64,000 nt of DNA from CAYUFB01 sp964444125 (GCA_964444125.1 CAYUFB010000001.1:27627-91626), one strand, 5' to 3'. Counted from the stretch's first letter, positions 1 to 9,572 are shown. Translations and numbers: made by a program. Notes: a model not told the origin generated them from the sequence alone.

Positions 1-525
1 TTTGATGCAGAGATTCACGTCAGATCTGGAGTAGGATACGCTTTCCCAGAGGAATCAATTCGAAAAGAAATTGGCAATTTGCCAATTGATGCTGATTATA
101 ATCCTGTCACAAGAGTTGAGATTGATATTGTTACAGCTCGTGTCGGACAAAGAACTGATTACGAACAGATCATACTAAAAGTTCACACAAATATGACCAA
201 AACTCCTTCTGAAGCATTATTAGAGGCAGTTGAGGTGTATGATAGGATTGCAAACAGACTAGTGAATTTGGCTGGAGGCAATGCTGCAGCATTAGAAGAA
301 GAGGTCAAAGATGAAGAAAGCAAACAAGAAGAAAGAATACTTGTCAGTGAGGTTAATATGTCAACAAGGCTTACAAATTCATTGATGAATTCAGGTATTT
401 CAACATTAAATGAATTAAACGGAAAAAGCAAAGAAGATGTTGCAGGGTTTAGGGGTATGGGCAAAAAATCATATGAAGAGTTATTAGAAATTTTAGCTGA
501 TTTTGGATTTTCATTAACAGATTAA
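1..525 (+). CDS. rpoA: RNA polymerase subunit alpha, 3' part (5' end outside window)
   Basis: The frame is open from base 1, so the N-terminus lies outside the window. The visible 174 residues cover the end of the alpha N-terminal dimerisation/insert domain, an acidic linker rich in Glu and Lys, and the C-terminal domain. The alpha-CTD shows the helix-hairpin-helix pattern with GISTLNEL and FRGMGKKSYEELLEIL. In the family this domain contacts UP elements and activators. It is followed 4 bp later by rplQ, the usual bacterial order. Identification is secure from sequence and context. Confidence 0.96.
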   Translation, partial: FDAEIHVRSGVGYAFPEESIRKEIGNLPIDADYNPVTRVEIDIVTARVGQRTDYEQIILKVHTNMTKTPSEALLEAVEVYDRIANRLVNLAGGNAAALEEEVKDEESKQEERILVSEVNMSTRLTNSLMNSGISTLNELNGKSKEDVAGFRGMGKKSYEELLEILADFGFSLTD

Positions 526-529
526 ATAA

Positions 530-925
530 ATGAGACATAATTATAAAGTCAAAAAATTAGGCAGGCAGAAAGATCATAGAGATATGCTGGTTATAAACCA
601 ATTCAAGACTTTGGTTCAGTATGGCAAATTAGAAACAACTGAACAAAAGGCAAAAGTTGTAGCAGGTTTTGCAGATAAGATTCTTTCAAGATTGGCCAAA
701 TTAGATAATGAGAGAGCATTGCAGTTATTAGAATCCAAATTAAAGAATAAAAAATTTACTAAGTATTTAGTAGAGGAAATCAAACCTGTCCTAGATAGAG
801 AGTTTGGATTCGTTCGCAAATACAAACTAGAGACTAGAAAAGGTGATAATGCTAGTATGATGTTACTTGAATTAATCAAGAAAGAACAAAAATCAAAAAA
901 ATCTAATAAAAAGAAAGAGAAATAA
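530..925 (+). CDS. rplQ: 50S ribosomal protein L17
   Basis: The protein has 131 residues. It begins MRHNYKVKKLGR and carries the L17 core (RDMLVINQFKTLVQYGKLETTEQKAK), then a Lys-rich tail. The family binds 23S rRNA near the exit tunnel. It lies directly after rpoA and 2 bp before rplM, within one operon. The ATG at 530 has no Shine-Dalgarno-like sequence, only an AT-rich leader. Confidence 0.96.
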   Translation: MRHNYKVKKLGRQKDHRDMLVINQFKTLVQYGKLETTEQKAKVVAGFADKILSRLAKLDNERALQLLESKLKNKKFTKYLVEEIKPVLDREFGFVRKYKLETRKGDNASMMLLELIKKEQKSKKSNKKKEK

Positions 926-927
926 TT

Positions 928-1362
928 ATGATGAAAACCAGAGTAATTAAACAAAAAGAAGTAAATCAAAATTGGTATTTGTTTGATGCAAAAAATGTAA
1001 GACTTGGAAAGCTTGCTGTAGAGGTATCAAAAACTCTTATGGGTAAAGACAAAGTCAATTCTGCAGATAATCTTGATGATGGTGACTATGTTGTTGTCAT
1101 TAATGTCAAAGAATTATCTTTTCATCCTAAAAAATTAAACAACAAAAAATACTATTCCCACTCAGGATACATGGGTTCTCTAAAAACTGAAACTTTAAAA
1201 GATTTGTTTGAAAGAAAACCTGATGAAGTATTAAGAAAAGCTGTCAAGGGTATGTTACCAAAAAACAAAATTCAAGCGAAGATACTAAATAGACTATATA
1301 TTTATGAGACTTCTGAGCATAAACATGAGGCACAGAAGCCTATACAAATTAAGATCAAGTAA
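928..1362 (+). CDS. rplM: 50S ribosomal protein L13
   Basis: This 144-residue protein has the L13 fold signature: WYLFDAKNVRLGKLAVEVSK near the N-terminus, GDYVVVINVKEL, YYSHSGYMGSLK, and the RKAVKGMLPKNK segment. It is an early assembly protein of the large subunit. It sits in the rpoA-rplQ-rplM-rpsI order, 2 bp after rplQ and 5 bp before rpsI. Two ATG codons are adjacent at 928 and 931; the first is used here. Confidence 0.96.
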   Translation: MMKTRVIKQKEVNQNWYLFDAKNVRLGKLAVEVSKTLMGKDKVNSADNLDDGDYVVVINVKELSFHPKKLNNKKYYSHSGYMGSLKTETLKDLFERKPDEVLRKAVKGMLPKNKIQAKILNRLYIYETSEHKHEAQKPIQIKIK

Positions 1363-1367
1363 TAAAT

Positions 1368-1757
1368 ATGGAAAAATACATATATACAAAAGGAAGAAGA
1401 AAAACATCAGTTGCAACATTAAGATTGTATGAGGGCAATGGAGTCACAATGATTAATGACAAAAAGTTTGAAGATGTCTACAGAGATCCAGTAGATAGAG
1501 CATTGATTCTTGAGCCATTGAAATTAATTGGTTCTCTAGATAAATACTACTTCACTTCAAAAACTAAAGGTGGTGGTGTCAAATCTCAAGCAGGAGCTAT
1601 TAGACATGCATTATCACGTGCTTTGGTCAAATCAAGTAGTGATTTTAAATCCACACTTAAGAAAGCAGGAATGTTGGTTCGAGACGATAGAATGGTTGAA
1701 AGAAAAAAGACTGGCCTAAAGAAGGCAAGAAAATCCCCACAATTCTCAAAGAGATAA
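1368..1757 (+). CDS. rpsI: 30S ribosomal protein S9
   Basis: The 129-residue protein starts YIYTKGRRKTSVATLRLYEG, the diagnostic S9 N-terminus. It has GGGVKSQAGAIRHALSRAL in the middle and the basic tail KKARKSPQFSKR, which in the family reaches the P-site tRNA. It is the last ribosomal gene of the operon and is followed by a promoter-like sequence for the next gene. Confidence 0.97.
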   Translation: MEKYIYTKGRRKTSVATLRLYEGNGVTMINDKKFEDVYRDPVDRALILEPLKLIGSLDKYYFTSKTKGGGVKSQAGAIRHALSRALVKSSSDFKSTLKKAGMLVRDDRMVERKKTGLKKARKSPQFSKR

Positions 1758-1770
1758 ATTTACAAATACA

Positions 1771-1799
1771 TTGCGCAGTTTCATTTTCTCTCTTATAAT
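1771..1799 (+). promoter_or_regulatory. Predicted sigma-70-type promoter
   Basis: TTGCGC at 1771-1776 and TATAAT at 1794-1799 are separated by 17 bp. The predicted start near 1806 would give a short leader for the PEGA-domain gene at 1823. A second TATAAT at 1809-1814 could serve an even shorter transcript. Confidence 0.5.
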
Positions 1800-1822
1800 A
1801 GTAAGAATTATAATTACTGCTC

Positions 1823-2494
1823 GTGTTCAAGAAATTGTTTTCAACAATTATTCTCATTTTAGTTTTAGTCGTTTTGGCGCTTTGGTCCCCATGGCAGAAA
1901 TTAGATATTTCCGTATGGGAGATGTTGGGTTTAAAACAACAGGACAAACTCTCAGGTTTGCAGGTTTATTCTATGAATGGTGAGATAGATATAGAAATTG
2001 ATGGAGAACCTGTTGGAAGTGTAAATGTTGAAGGGTCTCCACTTGATATTTACGAAATTGAACCTGGGGATAGGTTGATAACACTAATCAATAAATCAGA
2101 AAATAGTTACAAGTACAACAGGATTATTAGATTCGTACCAGGAATTAATACTGTTATCGCTTACGAAATAGGTCCAAATGAGAGATTTTCGAGTGGTTAT
2201 CTAATTACCGCAACACCTTCTATTGCTACAAATGAAAGCTTTTTAAATATTGCAGGATATCCATCAAAATCAAAAGTCTATCTTAATGGAGAGATGATTG
2301 GCGAGGCACCTATATCTAGATACTCGTTGAAATTAGATTCTTCATTGGTGATCAAGATTGAGAATGAAAATTATGAAGAACTGCAGTTTAATTTATTACC
2401 CGAAGACGATGAAGCCAGGAGCAATCTGAAAGGATATGACTTAAATATTGAATTTAGGCTCTTTGAAATGCCATTTGAAGTAATAACACTTTAA
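1823..2494 (+). CDS. Membrane-anchored PEGA-domain protein
   Basis: The 223-residue protein starts at a GTG. An N-terminal hydrophobic helix (residues about 5-22) suggests a membrane anchor with the rest outside the cell. The body carries PEGA-like beta repeats, including GEIDIEIDGEPVGSVNVEGSP and SKVYLNGEMIGEAPIS, the pattern that names the family. PEGA domains are surface-layer-type modules of unknown function. It overlaps the next gene by one base, so the two are probably co-expressed. The start is the only reasonable one that keeps the helix. Confidence 0.75.
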   Translation: MFKKLFSTIILILVLVVLALWSPWQKLDISVWEMLGLKQQDKLSGLQVYSMNGEIDIEIDGEPVGSVNVEGSPLDIYEIEPGDRLITLINKSENSYKYNRIIRFVPGINTVIAYEIGPNERFSSGYLITATPSIATNESFLNIAGYPSKSKVYLNGEMIGEAPISRYSLKLDSSLVIKIENENYEELQFNLLPEDDEARSNLKGYDLNIEFRLFEMPFEVITL

Positions 2495-5400
2495 TGTCAG
2501 AAAAAAACAAATTAAAATCAAGTATAAAATATCCAACTTCTATTATAGTAAGAGGGGATGATTTCTTGGGGGTAGAGATAGCCAAAAGCCTTATTGAACA
2601 AGGAGGATACGTAATTGTGGTTGACCATGATATTGATAAGACGATAGAGAGATACAAAGAGATAGAAGATCAGAAATTATTAAGTATAATTAACTTTGAA
2701 TCAATTGATTATTTAGATGACGACTTAAGGAGATTAGATTATGTTTTTTTCTTGAATCATGAATATGATAATTCTAATTTCAAAATTTCCAGTCAAGAAT
2801 TTCTTCAAGTATCAAACTATTTAGATTTAATGCTAAATCTATCTAGCAAATTTGATGCCAAATTTGTTTTGACCTCTTCAATTCGAGCAAATCAGATAAT
2901 TCTTGAGCACGGAGAATTGGATCTCAATTTTGGAAAATCATCTACATCTGCACAGATGGTCTATACGCAGATGGAGATTCAAAGGTATGCAGAAACATTA
3001 TGTATGGAATCGGTAGAGAAACTCGGAATCGATGCGCGTATCACTAGACTTGGGATAGTTGTTGGCAAAGGGATGGATTTTGATCTTAATCGCAGTTTCG
3101 ATCGCTTGATTTTTCAAGCGGTCAAAGCGAAAAATTTAGAACTGACAGCTGATGGATTAGAAACAAATTTATATGTCCATGTGCTTGATTGTGCATATGG
3201 TTTGATCAAGGCTATGTTCACAAAAGGTACGCAGGGCAAAATTTATTCGATTTCAAATCAAGAAGAAATAAGTGATTTGAGTATTGCATATAAATTACAA
3301 GAGATAACAGGGCTCAATAGAGATATTAGGTTTATTGATAGCAGTAATGATCTTCCCCCGATAAGATTTTATAAACCTGTTACAAATTTGTCAGCAATTG
3401 GGTGGACTCCCAGGATTTCATTTACTAGAGCTTTAAATCAAAGCTTGGACTATGCAAGATCACTTGAGGAAGATGGTACACAAATTGATGAAATAGTTTC
3501 GCCAGAGGAAGTTGTAGAAGATTTGCTCTCAGATGATCAACCAAAAGGAGCATTAGCTAGATTGATAGCTGAGCGAAAAAGGCAGGAAAAGGCAAGATCG
3601 GGTAGTATTTTGCTTGCAGCACAAAGAGTTCAGACCAAAAAGAAAGAAAATAGAAATTTGACCAGATACGAGAAATTTCAAAGATACTTACAAGCAAAAT
3701 ATGATAATCTGGCAAATAACCTACAGTTTTTAAAGAAAGTTACTGTTGCAGAATCGTTCTTTTATGCGATTACCTTTCTTATATTTGTATTAATTTACTT
3801 TGCCTTCATATCCCCAGGATTTGTGATGATCAAAGAAACTATTAGACTTAATTATTATAATAGTCAGATAGCAAATAATATAGATCAAGCTAATATTGAT
3901 GAACTGGATAATTCAATTAAAGGCTTTGATTCATCGTTAGGAGGATTTATCCAAAATTATAAAAAGTTTGAAGTAATTTATAGCTTATTGGGCAAAGAGC
4001 ATGAATATCGAAGCAATATCAATTCTTTAAATACATATAAGCTCTATAGTGACAGCCTTTCTTCCAGCTTAGATTATATTGTCAGTTTTGATGAATACTG
4101 GAATCAAAATGAATTTGGTTTGGTACTTAAACCCAACTCGGAATCAAAATTAATATTGTCACAATATAGTACAAATCAGGCACTAATTGAGAATATTAAT
4201 ACGAGCTCAGTTGAAGCAACTCAAAGCTCAAAGAAGCTTGAGCTTGCAAAAAAAGCAATAGATGATGTTGCAAATATTTCTGTACTTGGCTACGACATAG
4301 ATGAGAATATGACCAATTTGGTTGCTGGTGAAGACTATATCACTGATTTGATGTCATTTATAAATGGCTATAGTCAAATGATGATGAAAAACGAGAAGCA
4401 TACTTATATACTAGTTATCCAGGATAATTCGAGATATACACCATCTGGAGGTTATCCTGCGAGTATCGGGTTCTTCTCTGCCCAAAGTGGACAAATTACT
4501 GATATTCTATTTACACCAGTTACAGAAAATATGCGATTGTCTTCTTTGACAAAATCAGAATTAGATGAGATACAAACTAACTCAGGAGAGATTGTTTCAA
4601 CTACCCAGGTTGAAATAGATGATTTATTTCTTCTTAAGGATAGAAACGTAATACGTGAGCATTTAATTGATTATATGCAAGATCAATATGGAATAAATGC
4701 AAGAACAGTTATTTATATAAATCTTGAAGCTGTTGCATCATTAGCAAATTACAAGGGTGGGGTAGAGATAAATAGCGTTATGGTCAATGAAGCAACGATA
4801 CTCAATGCTTTAGAATTGTTGCAAAAAGATACTGGCAAAGTTGAAGACAGAAATAATGTGATTACCGAATTAGCAGCGTCGATTTTTGTTGAGTATACGA
4901 CAAATAAATCATTGTTAACTGGATTACTATCTACATTCAAAGAATACACAAGAACAAGAGGTGTGTTTATTTCATCACAAAACTATGAATTAATGAATAG
5001 CCTTGCAATGATTTCAAATAATCCTAATGAGAAAAATTGGGCGTTTTTTGCACTTGGTATTGATCCTAACGCAGTAAAGGTCAAGGTATTTCCATCAATG
5101 GATTTAAAAGTTGAAGACTATATAGAAAGTGATTTTGTAATAAATAGAAAGATTACCATTAATCCAGGAAGCAACGAACATTTAGAGAGAGTTATTACAT
5201 GCGTCCCCTCAAATGCATTTGATTTCTCTTTAGACAATAGATTGGCCTTAGGGCAGGCTTTTAGTGATAGTCAAATTTGTGTAGCAGGTGATTTTTCAAG
5301 ATCAGAAAAAGTAAGCTTCAGTTACAAATTTCGTCCACAAATTGAAAATTTAGGTACAAATGAGTATAATGTAAATCTAGAGTTGCTAGTTGCCCCAGGA

Positions 5401-5547
5401 AGCAAAGTCAAATATGATTGGGATATAAGTAAGTCTCCAGATATAAAGTTTAAAGATATTGGGGACCTTTCCTTGGCTGGGCAAGTTATTGTGTCTTCTG
5501 GCAACTTAGAGAATAGTTTAAATATAGATTTTATAATCGAGAAATGA
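2494..5547 (+). CDS. Fusion of a degenerate NAD-epimerase-like domain to DUF4012
   Basis: The protein has 1017 residues. Residues about 5-320 resemble an extended SDR/nucleotide-sugar epimerase, with a Rossmann-like start, an LTSS strand, and a YTQMEIQRYAE helix where the family Lys of YxxxK is Glu. The usual GxxGxxG loop reads RGDDFLG. A transmembrane helix follows at about 421-445. The C-terminal half matches DUF4012: ILVIQDNSRYTPSGGYPASIG, then a helical part and a beta-rich end. DUF4012 proteins are large envelope proteins of unknown role in Gram-positive and CPR bacteria. The epimerase half appears to be on the cytoplasmic side and is probably not catalytic. It overlaps greA by 4 bp. Confidence 0.72.
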   Translation: MSEKNKLKSSIKYPTSIIVRGDDFLGVEIAKSLIEQGGYVIVVDHDIDKTIERYKEIEDQKLLSIINFESIDYLDDDLRRLDYVFFLNHEYDNSNFKISSQEFLQVSNYLDLMLNLSSKFDAKFVLTSSIRANQIILEHGELDLNFGKSSTSAQMVYTQMEIQRYAETLCMESVEKLGIDARITRLGIVVGKGMDFDLNRSFDRLIFQAVKAKNLELTADGLETNLYVHVLDCAYGLIKAMFTKGTQGKIYSISNQEEISDLSIAYKLQEITGLNRDIRFIDSSNDLPPIRFYKPVTNLSAIGWTPRISFTRALNQSLDYARSLEEDGTQIDEIVSPEEVVEDLLSDDQPKGALARLIAERKRQEKARSGSILLAAQRVQTKKKENRNLTRYEKFQRYLQAKYDNLANNLQFLKKVTVAESFFYAITFLIFVLIYFAFISPGFVMIKETIRLNYYNSQIANNIDQANIDELDNSIKGFDSSLGGFIQNYKKFEVIYSLLGKEHEYRSNINSLNTYKLYSDSLSSSLDYIVSFDEYWNQNEFGLVLKPNSESKLILSQYSTNQALIENINTSSVEATQSSKKLELAKKAIDDVANISVLGYDIDENMTNLVAGEDYITDLMSFINGYSQMMMKNEKHTYILVIQDNSRYTPSGGYPASIGFFSAQSGQITDILFTPVTENMRLSSLTKSELDEIQTNSGEIVSTTQVEIDDLFLLKDRNVIREHLIDYMQDQYGINARTVIYINLEAVASLANYKGGVEINSVMVNEATILNALELLQKDTGKVEDRNNVITELAASIFVEYTTNKSLLTGLLSTFKEYTRTRGVFISSQNYELMNSLAMISNNPNEKNWAFFALGIDPNAVKVKVFPSMDLKVEDYIESDFVINRKITINPGSNEHLERVITCVPSNAFDFSLDNRLALGQAFSDSQICVAGDFSRSEKVSFSYKFRPQIENLGTNEYNVNLELLVAPGSKVKYDWDISKSPDIKFKDIGDLSLAGQVIVSSGNLENSLNIDFIIEK

Positions 5548-6011
5548 AAGACCAAGTCTTACTGACCAAAGAAGGTTTAGAAGAATTAAAAAATGAATTA
5601 CAAAGAAGAATTGAAATTGACCGAATCAAAATTGCTGAAGAATTAAGTGCAGCAAGTGCTCAAGGAGATCTTTCAGAAAATGCAACATATAAAACTGCAA
5701 TGGAAGATAAGGAATTCAATGAGAATAGGATCGCTGAATTACAAAAAATTATCGCTGAAGCAGTCGTTATTGAGGGAAATAAAAACGATGATACTGCTGG
5801 TTTAGGAGAAAGGATTGTAGTTAAGAGATTATCTGATAACAAAATTAGAGAGTATATTCTTGTCGGAGAAAATGAGGCTGATCCACTTAGCTACAAAATT
5901 TCAATCAAGTCTCCAATTGGTAATGCATTGTTAAATAAAGATGTGGGTGAAATAGTTAAGGTCGAAATGCCAAATGGCGTAGAAGAATTTGAAATAATTG
6001 AGATAAAATAA
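5544..6011 (+). CDS. greA: Transcription elongation factor GreA
   Basis: The 155-residue protein has the two Gre domains. The N-terminal coiled coil contains LTKEGLEELKNELQ and the acidic tip region SAQGDLSENATYKTA, which reaches the polymerase active site and promotes cleavage of backtracked RNA. The C-terminal FKBP-like domain has YKISIKSPIGNALLNKDVGE. Its ATG overlaps the stop of the upstream gene (ATGA), which also shows that TGA is a stop codon here. A terminator-like hairpin follows. Confidence 0.95.
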   Translation: MKDQVLLTKEGLEELKNELQRRIEIDRIKIAEELSAASAQGDLSENATYKTAMEDKEFNENRIAELQKIIAEAVVIEGNKNDDTAGLGERIVVKRLSDNKIREYILVGENEADPLSYKISIKSPIGNALLNKDVGEIVKVEMPNGVEEFEIIEIK

Positions 6012-6029
6012 TTCGCTTAAAAAGCTGAC

Positions 6030-6085
6030 AGGGCCAGTTATATTTGCTATATTAATTAAAGTAAATATTAACTGACCCTTTTTTT
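6030..6085 (+). terminator. Terminator-like hairpin after greA
   Basis: Arms AGGGCCAGTTA (6030-6040) and TAACTGACCCT (6069-6079) pair with one mismatch and are followed by a run of seven T. The T run contains the TTG start proposed for the PrgI-like gene at 6084, so the hairpin may act as an attenuator for the next cluster rather than a full stop. Confidence 0.65.
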
Positions 6086-6923
6086 GGAAAAGCACGCCAT
6101 CCCGCAAAACATCATGGATGTTGAATTTAAATTGTTCGGAAGTCTGACGATCAGACAATTCATGAGCTTGGTGGGGGCCGTCATTATTGCTGGTTTGATA
6201 TATATTATTGCAACCCCGCTTGGCGTCCCCGGTATTGTATTCTGGCCAATTGTAGGCTTTATTTTGGCAATAGGCTTTGCAATGGCCTTTATGACAATCA
6301 ATGGGCAGCCCTTCGCTAGATGGTTTAGAAATTTTGTATTTGCAATTTTTTCTTCACAGAAATATGTATGGCAAAAATCTCCTCAACCGCCTCAAGCATT
6401 GACGCAAAATGTCCCAAAGATGAGCCCTAAATCGGATAAACAGATTTCAAAAGAATTAGGGATTATGCCTCTTGTAGAAGTTATGTCTGAGAAAAACGTA
6501 GAACTAGACGAAGATGAAAAAAAAGACTTGTCCAGGATAGATCGATATTTTCAAGCAGAATTTGATAAGTATGTTCCTTCTAAACAAACTGTTGAAAGCA
6601 AAAGGCAGGGAATAGCACAAGTTGATATAGAAAATGCCAATATAGCCGGAAATCAAAATAGGATGTATTATGGAGATAATGTAGTAGATATAGGCAAAGG
6701 AAAGAGAGCGGTTTATTCAAATATGCAAAATAGAGCTTCCAGACCTGTTATGAAGGACGATTCTGAAGTGATGATGGAAAAAAAAATCAAAGAGATACTT
6801 CAAAGACAGCGTGAACTCGATCCTTATATAAAAACAATGGAAATAGAAGAAAGGGAAAAAGAACTCAAACAAGAAATGAGAAGACTTTATCAAGAAATTC
6901 AGGAGTTAAACTCTAAAAAATAA
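6084..6923 (+). CDS. PrgI-family membrane protein of a type IV secretion-like cluster
   Basis: The 279-residue product begins with the PrgI pattern HAIPQNIMDVEFKLFGSL followed by TIRQF and two adjacent transmembrane helices (about 26-45 and 48-70). The remaining 190 residues are hydrophilic and end in a charged coiled coil. PrgI proteins occur with VirB4 in Gram-positive conjugation systems and are probably VirB3-like inner-membrane parts. The start is TTG at 6084 in the T run of the upstream hairpin. The next ATG at 6114 would remove part of the conserved motif, so TTG is preferred. It overlaps the next gene by one base. Confidence 0.78.
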   Translation: MEKHAIPQNIMDVEFKLFGSLTIRQFMSLVGAVIIAGLIYIIATPLGVPGIVFWPIVGFILAIGFAMAFMTINGQPFARWFRNFVFAIFSSQKYVWQKSPQPPQALTQNVPKMSPKSDKQISKELGIMPLVEVMSEKNVELDEDEKKDLSRIDRYFQAEFDKYVPSKQTVESKRQGIAQVDIENANIAGNQNRMYYGDNVVDIGKGKRAVYSNMQNRASRPVMKDDSEVMMEKKIKEILQRQRELDPYIKTMEIEEREKELKQEMRRLYQEIQELNSKK

Positions 6924-7600
6924 TGGCAAAAAAAATACCTGCAACACAAGAACATTTGAGTATAGAAGAGATCGTTGATGATATGGTCATACTTCGCAAT
7001 GGGGTCGTGGTGTTGATTCTTGAGACAAGTGCTCTAAATTTCGATTTACTCTCAGAAGAAGAGCAGGATGTAAGGATTTTAGCATTCGCAAATTTATTAA
7101 ATGGTGTAGATTACAGATTTGAGATAAGCATCAGAACGGTTAGAACAGATGTAAGTGAATATATAAAAAAACTTGAAGACTATAAATCCAAACAAATATC
7201 AAGGCCTCTTATTAGGCAGATAGAAATATACATGCAATTTATACGAAATTTAACGACCAAAAATGAGATTCTAGACAAAAGATTTTTTGTTTCTATTCCC
7301 TATAGAGGTGGCCTTGTAGCAGATCCAAGTTTTTATAAAAAACTACTTGGGGCTAAGCCCAAGATTTCTAATGTCCCAAGGGTTGTAGAAAAAGCAAAAA
7401 TTGATTTGTATCCAAAAAGAGACAACATTATCAGATTATTTAAAAAAATGGGTATATCGGCAAGACAGTTGACCAATAACGAATTATTGATGTTGTTTTA
7501 TGAAATTTATGATCCTGATAAGATAGGGTACCAAAAGATCGGCCTAAATATTAGAGATTATACAACAGGTATTATTCAACCATTAAGGGAAGAAAAATAA
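6923..7600 (+). CDS. TraC-like N-terminal domain protein of the VirB4 cluster
   Basis: This 225-residue protein lacks a Walker A motif. Its start (QEHLSIEEIVDDMVILRNG) and the segment ending YMQFIRNLTTKNEILDKRFF resemble the amino-terminal TraC/VirB4-associated domain that in other systems is fused to the ATPase. It sits between the PrgI-like gene (1 bp overlap) and the VirB4 ATPase (2 bp gap), so one operon is likely. The function is inferred from family and context only. Confidence 0.65.
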   Translation: MAKKIPATQEHLSIEEIVDDMVILRNGVVVLILETSALNFDLLSEEEQDVRILAFANLLNGVDYRFEISIRTVRTDVSEYIKKLEDYKSKQISRPLIRQIEIYMQFIRNLTTKNEILDKRFFVSIPYRGGLVADPSFYKKLLGAKPKISNVPRVVEKAKIDLYPKRDNIIRLFKKMGISARQLTNNELLMLFYEIYDPDKIGYQKIGLNIRDYTTGIIQPLREEK

Positions 7601-7602
7601 AT

Positions 7603-9549
7603 ATGGGATTATTTAGCAAAAAGAAAAAACAGCAAGCTGGCAATATTGTACAAAAACAACAAAGTCAAGCAAGTAGTATGCAGGCTGAAGACAAGGCGGT
7701 CAAGGAGTTTGCTTCAGGGTTAATTAGTCCCAAAGACATCATTGCTCCTTCTGCAATCGAGGTTGATTTCAATCATCTTCTAGTTGGTTCTAAATATTTT
7801 AGAACTTATTTTGTAACTGGTTATCCAAGATTTGTGGGAGCGAACTGGTTATCTCCACTTATCAATTTTGATCATCCAATAGATATATCTACCTATTATT
7901 ATCCCGTAGATACTGGTCTTGTCATGGAAAGGATAAAAAGGAAGATTGGTGAGTTTGAAGCGACAATAAATCTGGCATTAGATGAAGGCAAAATCCCAGA
8001 TCCAAATGTCAAAGTCGCATTAGCAGATGCAAGGGAACTGCAGGATCAATTAGCAAGCGGTACTGAGAAATATTTTCATTTTGCCTTGTATATTACTATT
8101 AGAGCCGAATCACTTAAACAGCTTGAAAAAATTTCTAGAAAAATTGAATCAACTTTGGCCTCTATTGGCGTTATAATCAAAATGGCAACTTTGCAACAGG
8201 AAGAAGGCTTTAGAACTACTATGCCAATAGCTCATGATGAAATCTATATTACTAGGAATATGGATACGACTTCACTCGCTACGACTTTTCCTTTTGTAAG
8301 CTCTGAGCTTACTATGGATGATGGAATTCTATATGGCCTAAACAAACACAATAGTAGTTTGGTTATTTTTGATAGATTTCAACTCGCAAATGCAAATATG
8401 GTCGTATTTGCAACGTCTGGAGCGGGCAAAAGTTATTTTGTGAAACTTGAGGCGATGCGAAGTCTTATGTTTGGTACAGAAATTATTGTGATTGATCCTG
8501 AAAAAGAATACGAAAAACTCTGCAAAACAATTGGTGGCGAATATATATCGTTTTCTCAAGATGGAGATCAAAAACTTAATCCTTTTGAACTTTCTGGGGT
8601 ATATTTGAAAGACGAGGATGAATTAAGATTTAAGATTCTGGCACTAAATGGTCTACTAAAAATTATGCTTGGGACTAAGCTCTCACCAGAACAAAGTGCA
8701 ATATTAGATAGAGCTATTATTCTATGTTATAAAGAAAAAGGAATTACACCAGATCCTTCTACACAAAGAAATCAACCTCCATTACTTTCTGATCTGTACA
8801 AAATCTTGCAAGCTATGGCAGAACCTGATGCACATCTATTAGCAACTAGGCTAGAGAAGTATGTAAAAGGTAGTGCTGCTGGAATTTTTGATAGGCCATC
8901 AAATATTCAAATCAAAAATACGTTTACAGTATTTTCTATTCGAGATCTTTCAGATGATTTGAGACCTATAGCTATGTATATGATGCTTGATTATATTTGG
9001 ACGAGAATCAAAAGAGACCGCAAGAAAAGAATATTGGTTATTGATGAAGCTTGGTGGATGATGCAACATGAAGACGCAGCCCGTTTCATTCATTCTATTG
9101 CTAAAAGATCAAGGAAATATGCACTAGGGCTTACAACTATCACACAAGACGTTGAAGATTTCTTAAACACTGATTATGGCAAAGCAGTTGTGACAAACTC
9201 TGCTTTGCAGGTTTTGCTGAAACAAAGTCCAGTTGCAATTGATAAAATTCAAAATATTTTTTATCTAACTTCGGGAGAAAAAAATTACTTACTTTCAGCA
9301 GGAATTGGGGAAGGTCTGTTTTTTGCAGGATCAAATCATGTAGCTATTCAAGTTATTGCAAGTGAAAATGAACATAATCTAATTACAACAAATCCGCTTG
9401 AATTGATTGAACGGCAGAAAAAAGAGGAGGAAGCTTTGAAAATCCAAGAGGAAGAGAAGTTAAAGGCGCAAAGAGAAGGGGCTGAACAATCAGTAGATGA
9501 GACTCAAGCTGGTCAAAATACTGTAGATGTCACAGATGGGGTGGTTTAA
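7603..9549 (+). CDS. VirB4/TraC-type secretion ATPase
   Basis: The 648-residue protein has an N-terminal VirB4-like region with the RTYFVTGYPRFVGANWLSPL segment, followed by a RecA-like ATPase domain. Walker A is ATSGAGKSY near residue 270 and Walker B is RILVIDEAWW near residue 476. TTITQDVEDFL and a C-terminal SGEKNYLLSAGIGEGLFF complete the family pattern. The C-terminus is a charged tail. Such ATPases power type IV secretion or pilus-type machines. No relaxase, coupling protein or VirB6 to VirB11 component is seen next to it, so the machine is incomplete in this window. Confidence 0.9.
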   Translation: MGLFSKKKKQQAGNIVQKQQSQASSMQAEDKAVKEFASGLISPKDIIAPSAIEVDFNHLLVGSKYFRTYFVTGYPRFVGANWLSPLINFDHPIDISTYYYPVDTGLVMERIKRKIGEFEATINLALDEGKIPDPNVKVALADARELQDQLASGTEKYFHFALYITIRAESLKQLEKISRKIESTLASIGVIIKMATLQQEEGFRTTMPIAHDEIYITRNMDTTSLATTFPFVSSELTMDDGILYGLNKHNSSLVIFDRFQLANANMVVFATSGAGKSYFVKLEAMRSLMFGTEIIVIDPEKEYEKLCKTIGGEYISFSQDGDQKLNPFELSGVYLKDEDELRFKILALNGLLKIMLGTKLSPEQSAILDRAIILCYKEKGITPDPSTQRNQPPLLSDLYKILQAMAEPDAHLLATRLEKYVKGSAAGIFDRPSNIQIKNTFTVFSIRDLSDDLRPIAMYMMLDYIWTRIKRDRKKRILVIDEAWWMMQHEDAARFIHSIAKRSRKYALGLTTITQDVEDFLNTDYGKAVVTNSALQVLLKQSPVAIDKIQNIFYLTSGEKNYLLSAGIGEGLFFAGSNHVAIQVIASENEHNLITTNPLELIERQKKEEEALKIQEEEKLKAQREGAEQSVDETQAGQNTVDVTDGVV

Positions 9550-9572
9550 ATCAAATATTAGTAATAATACTG

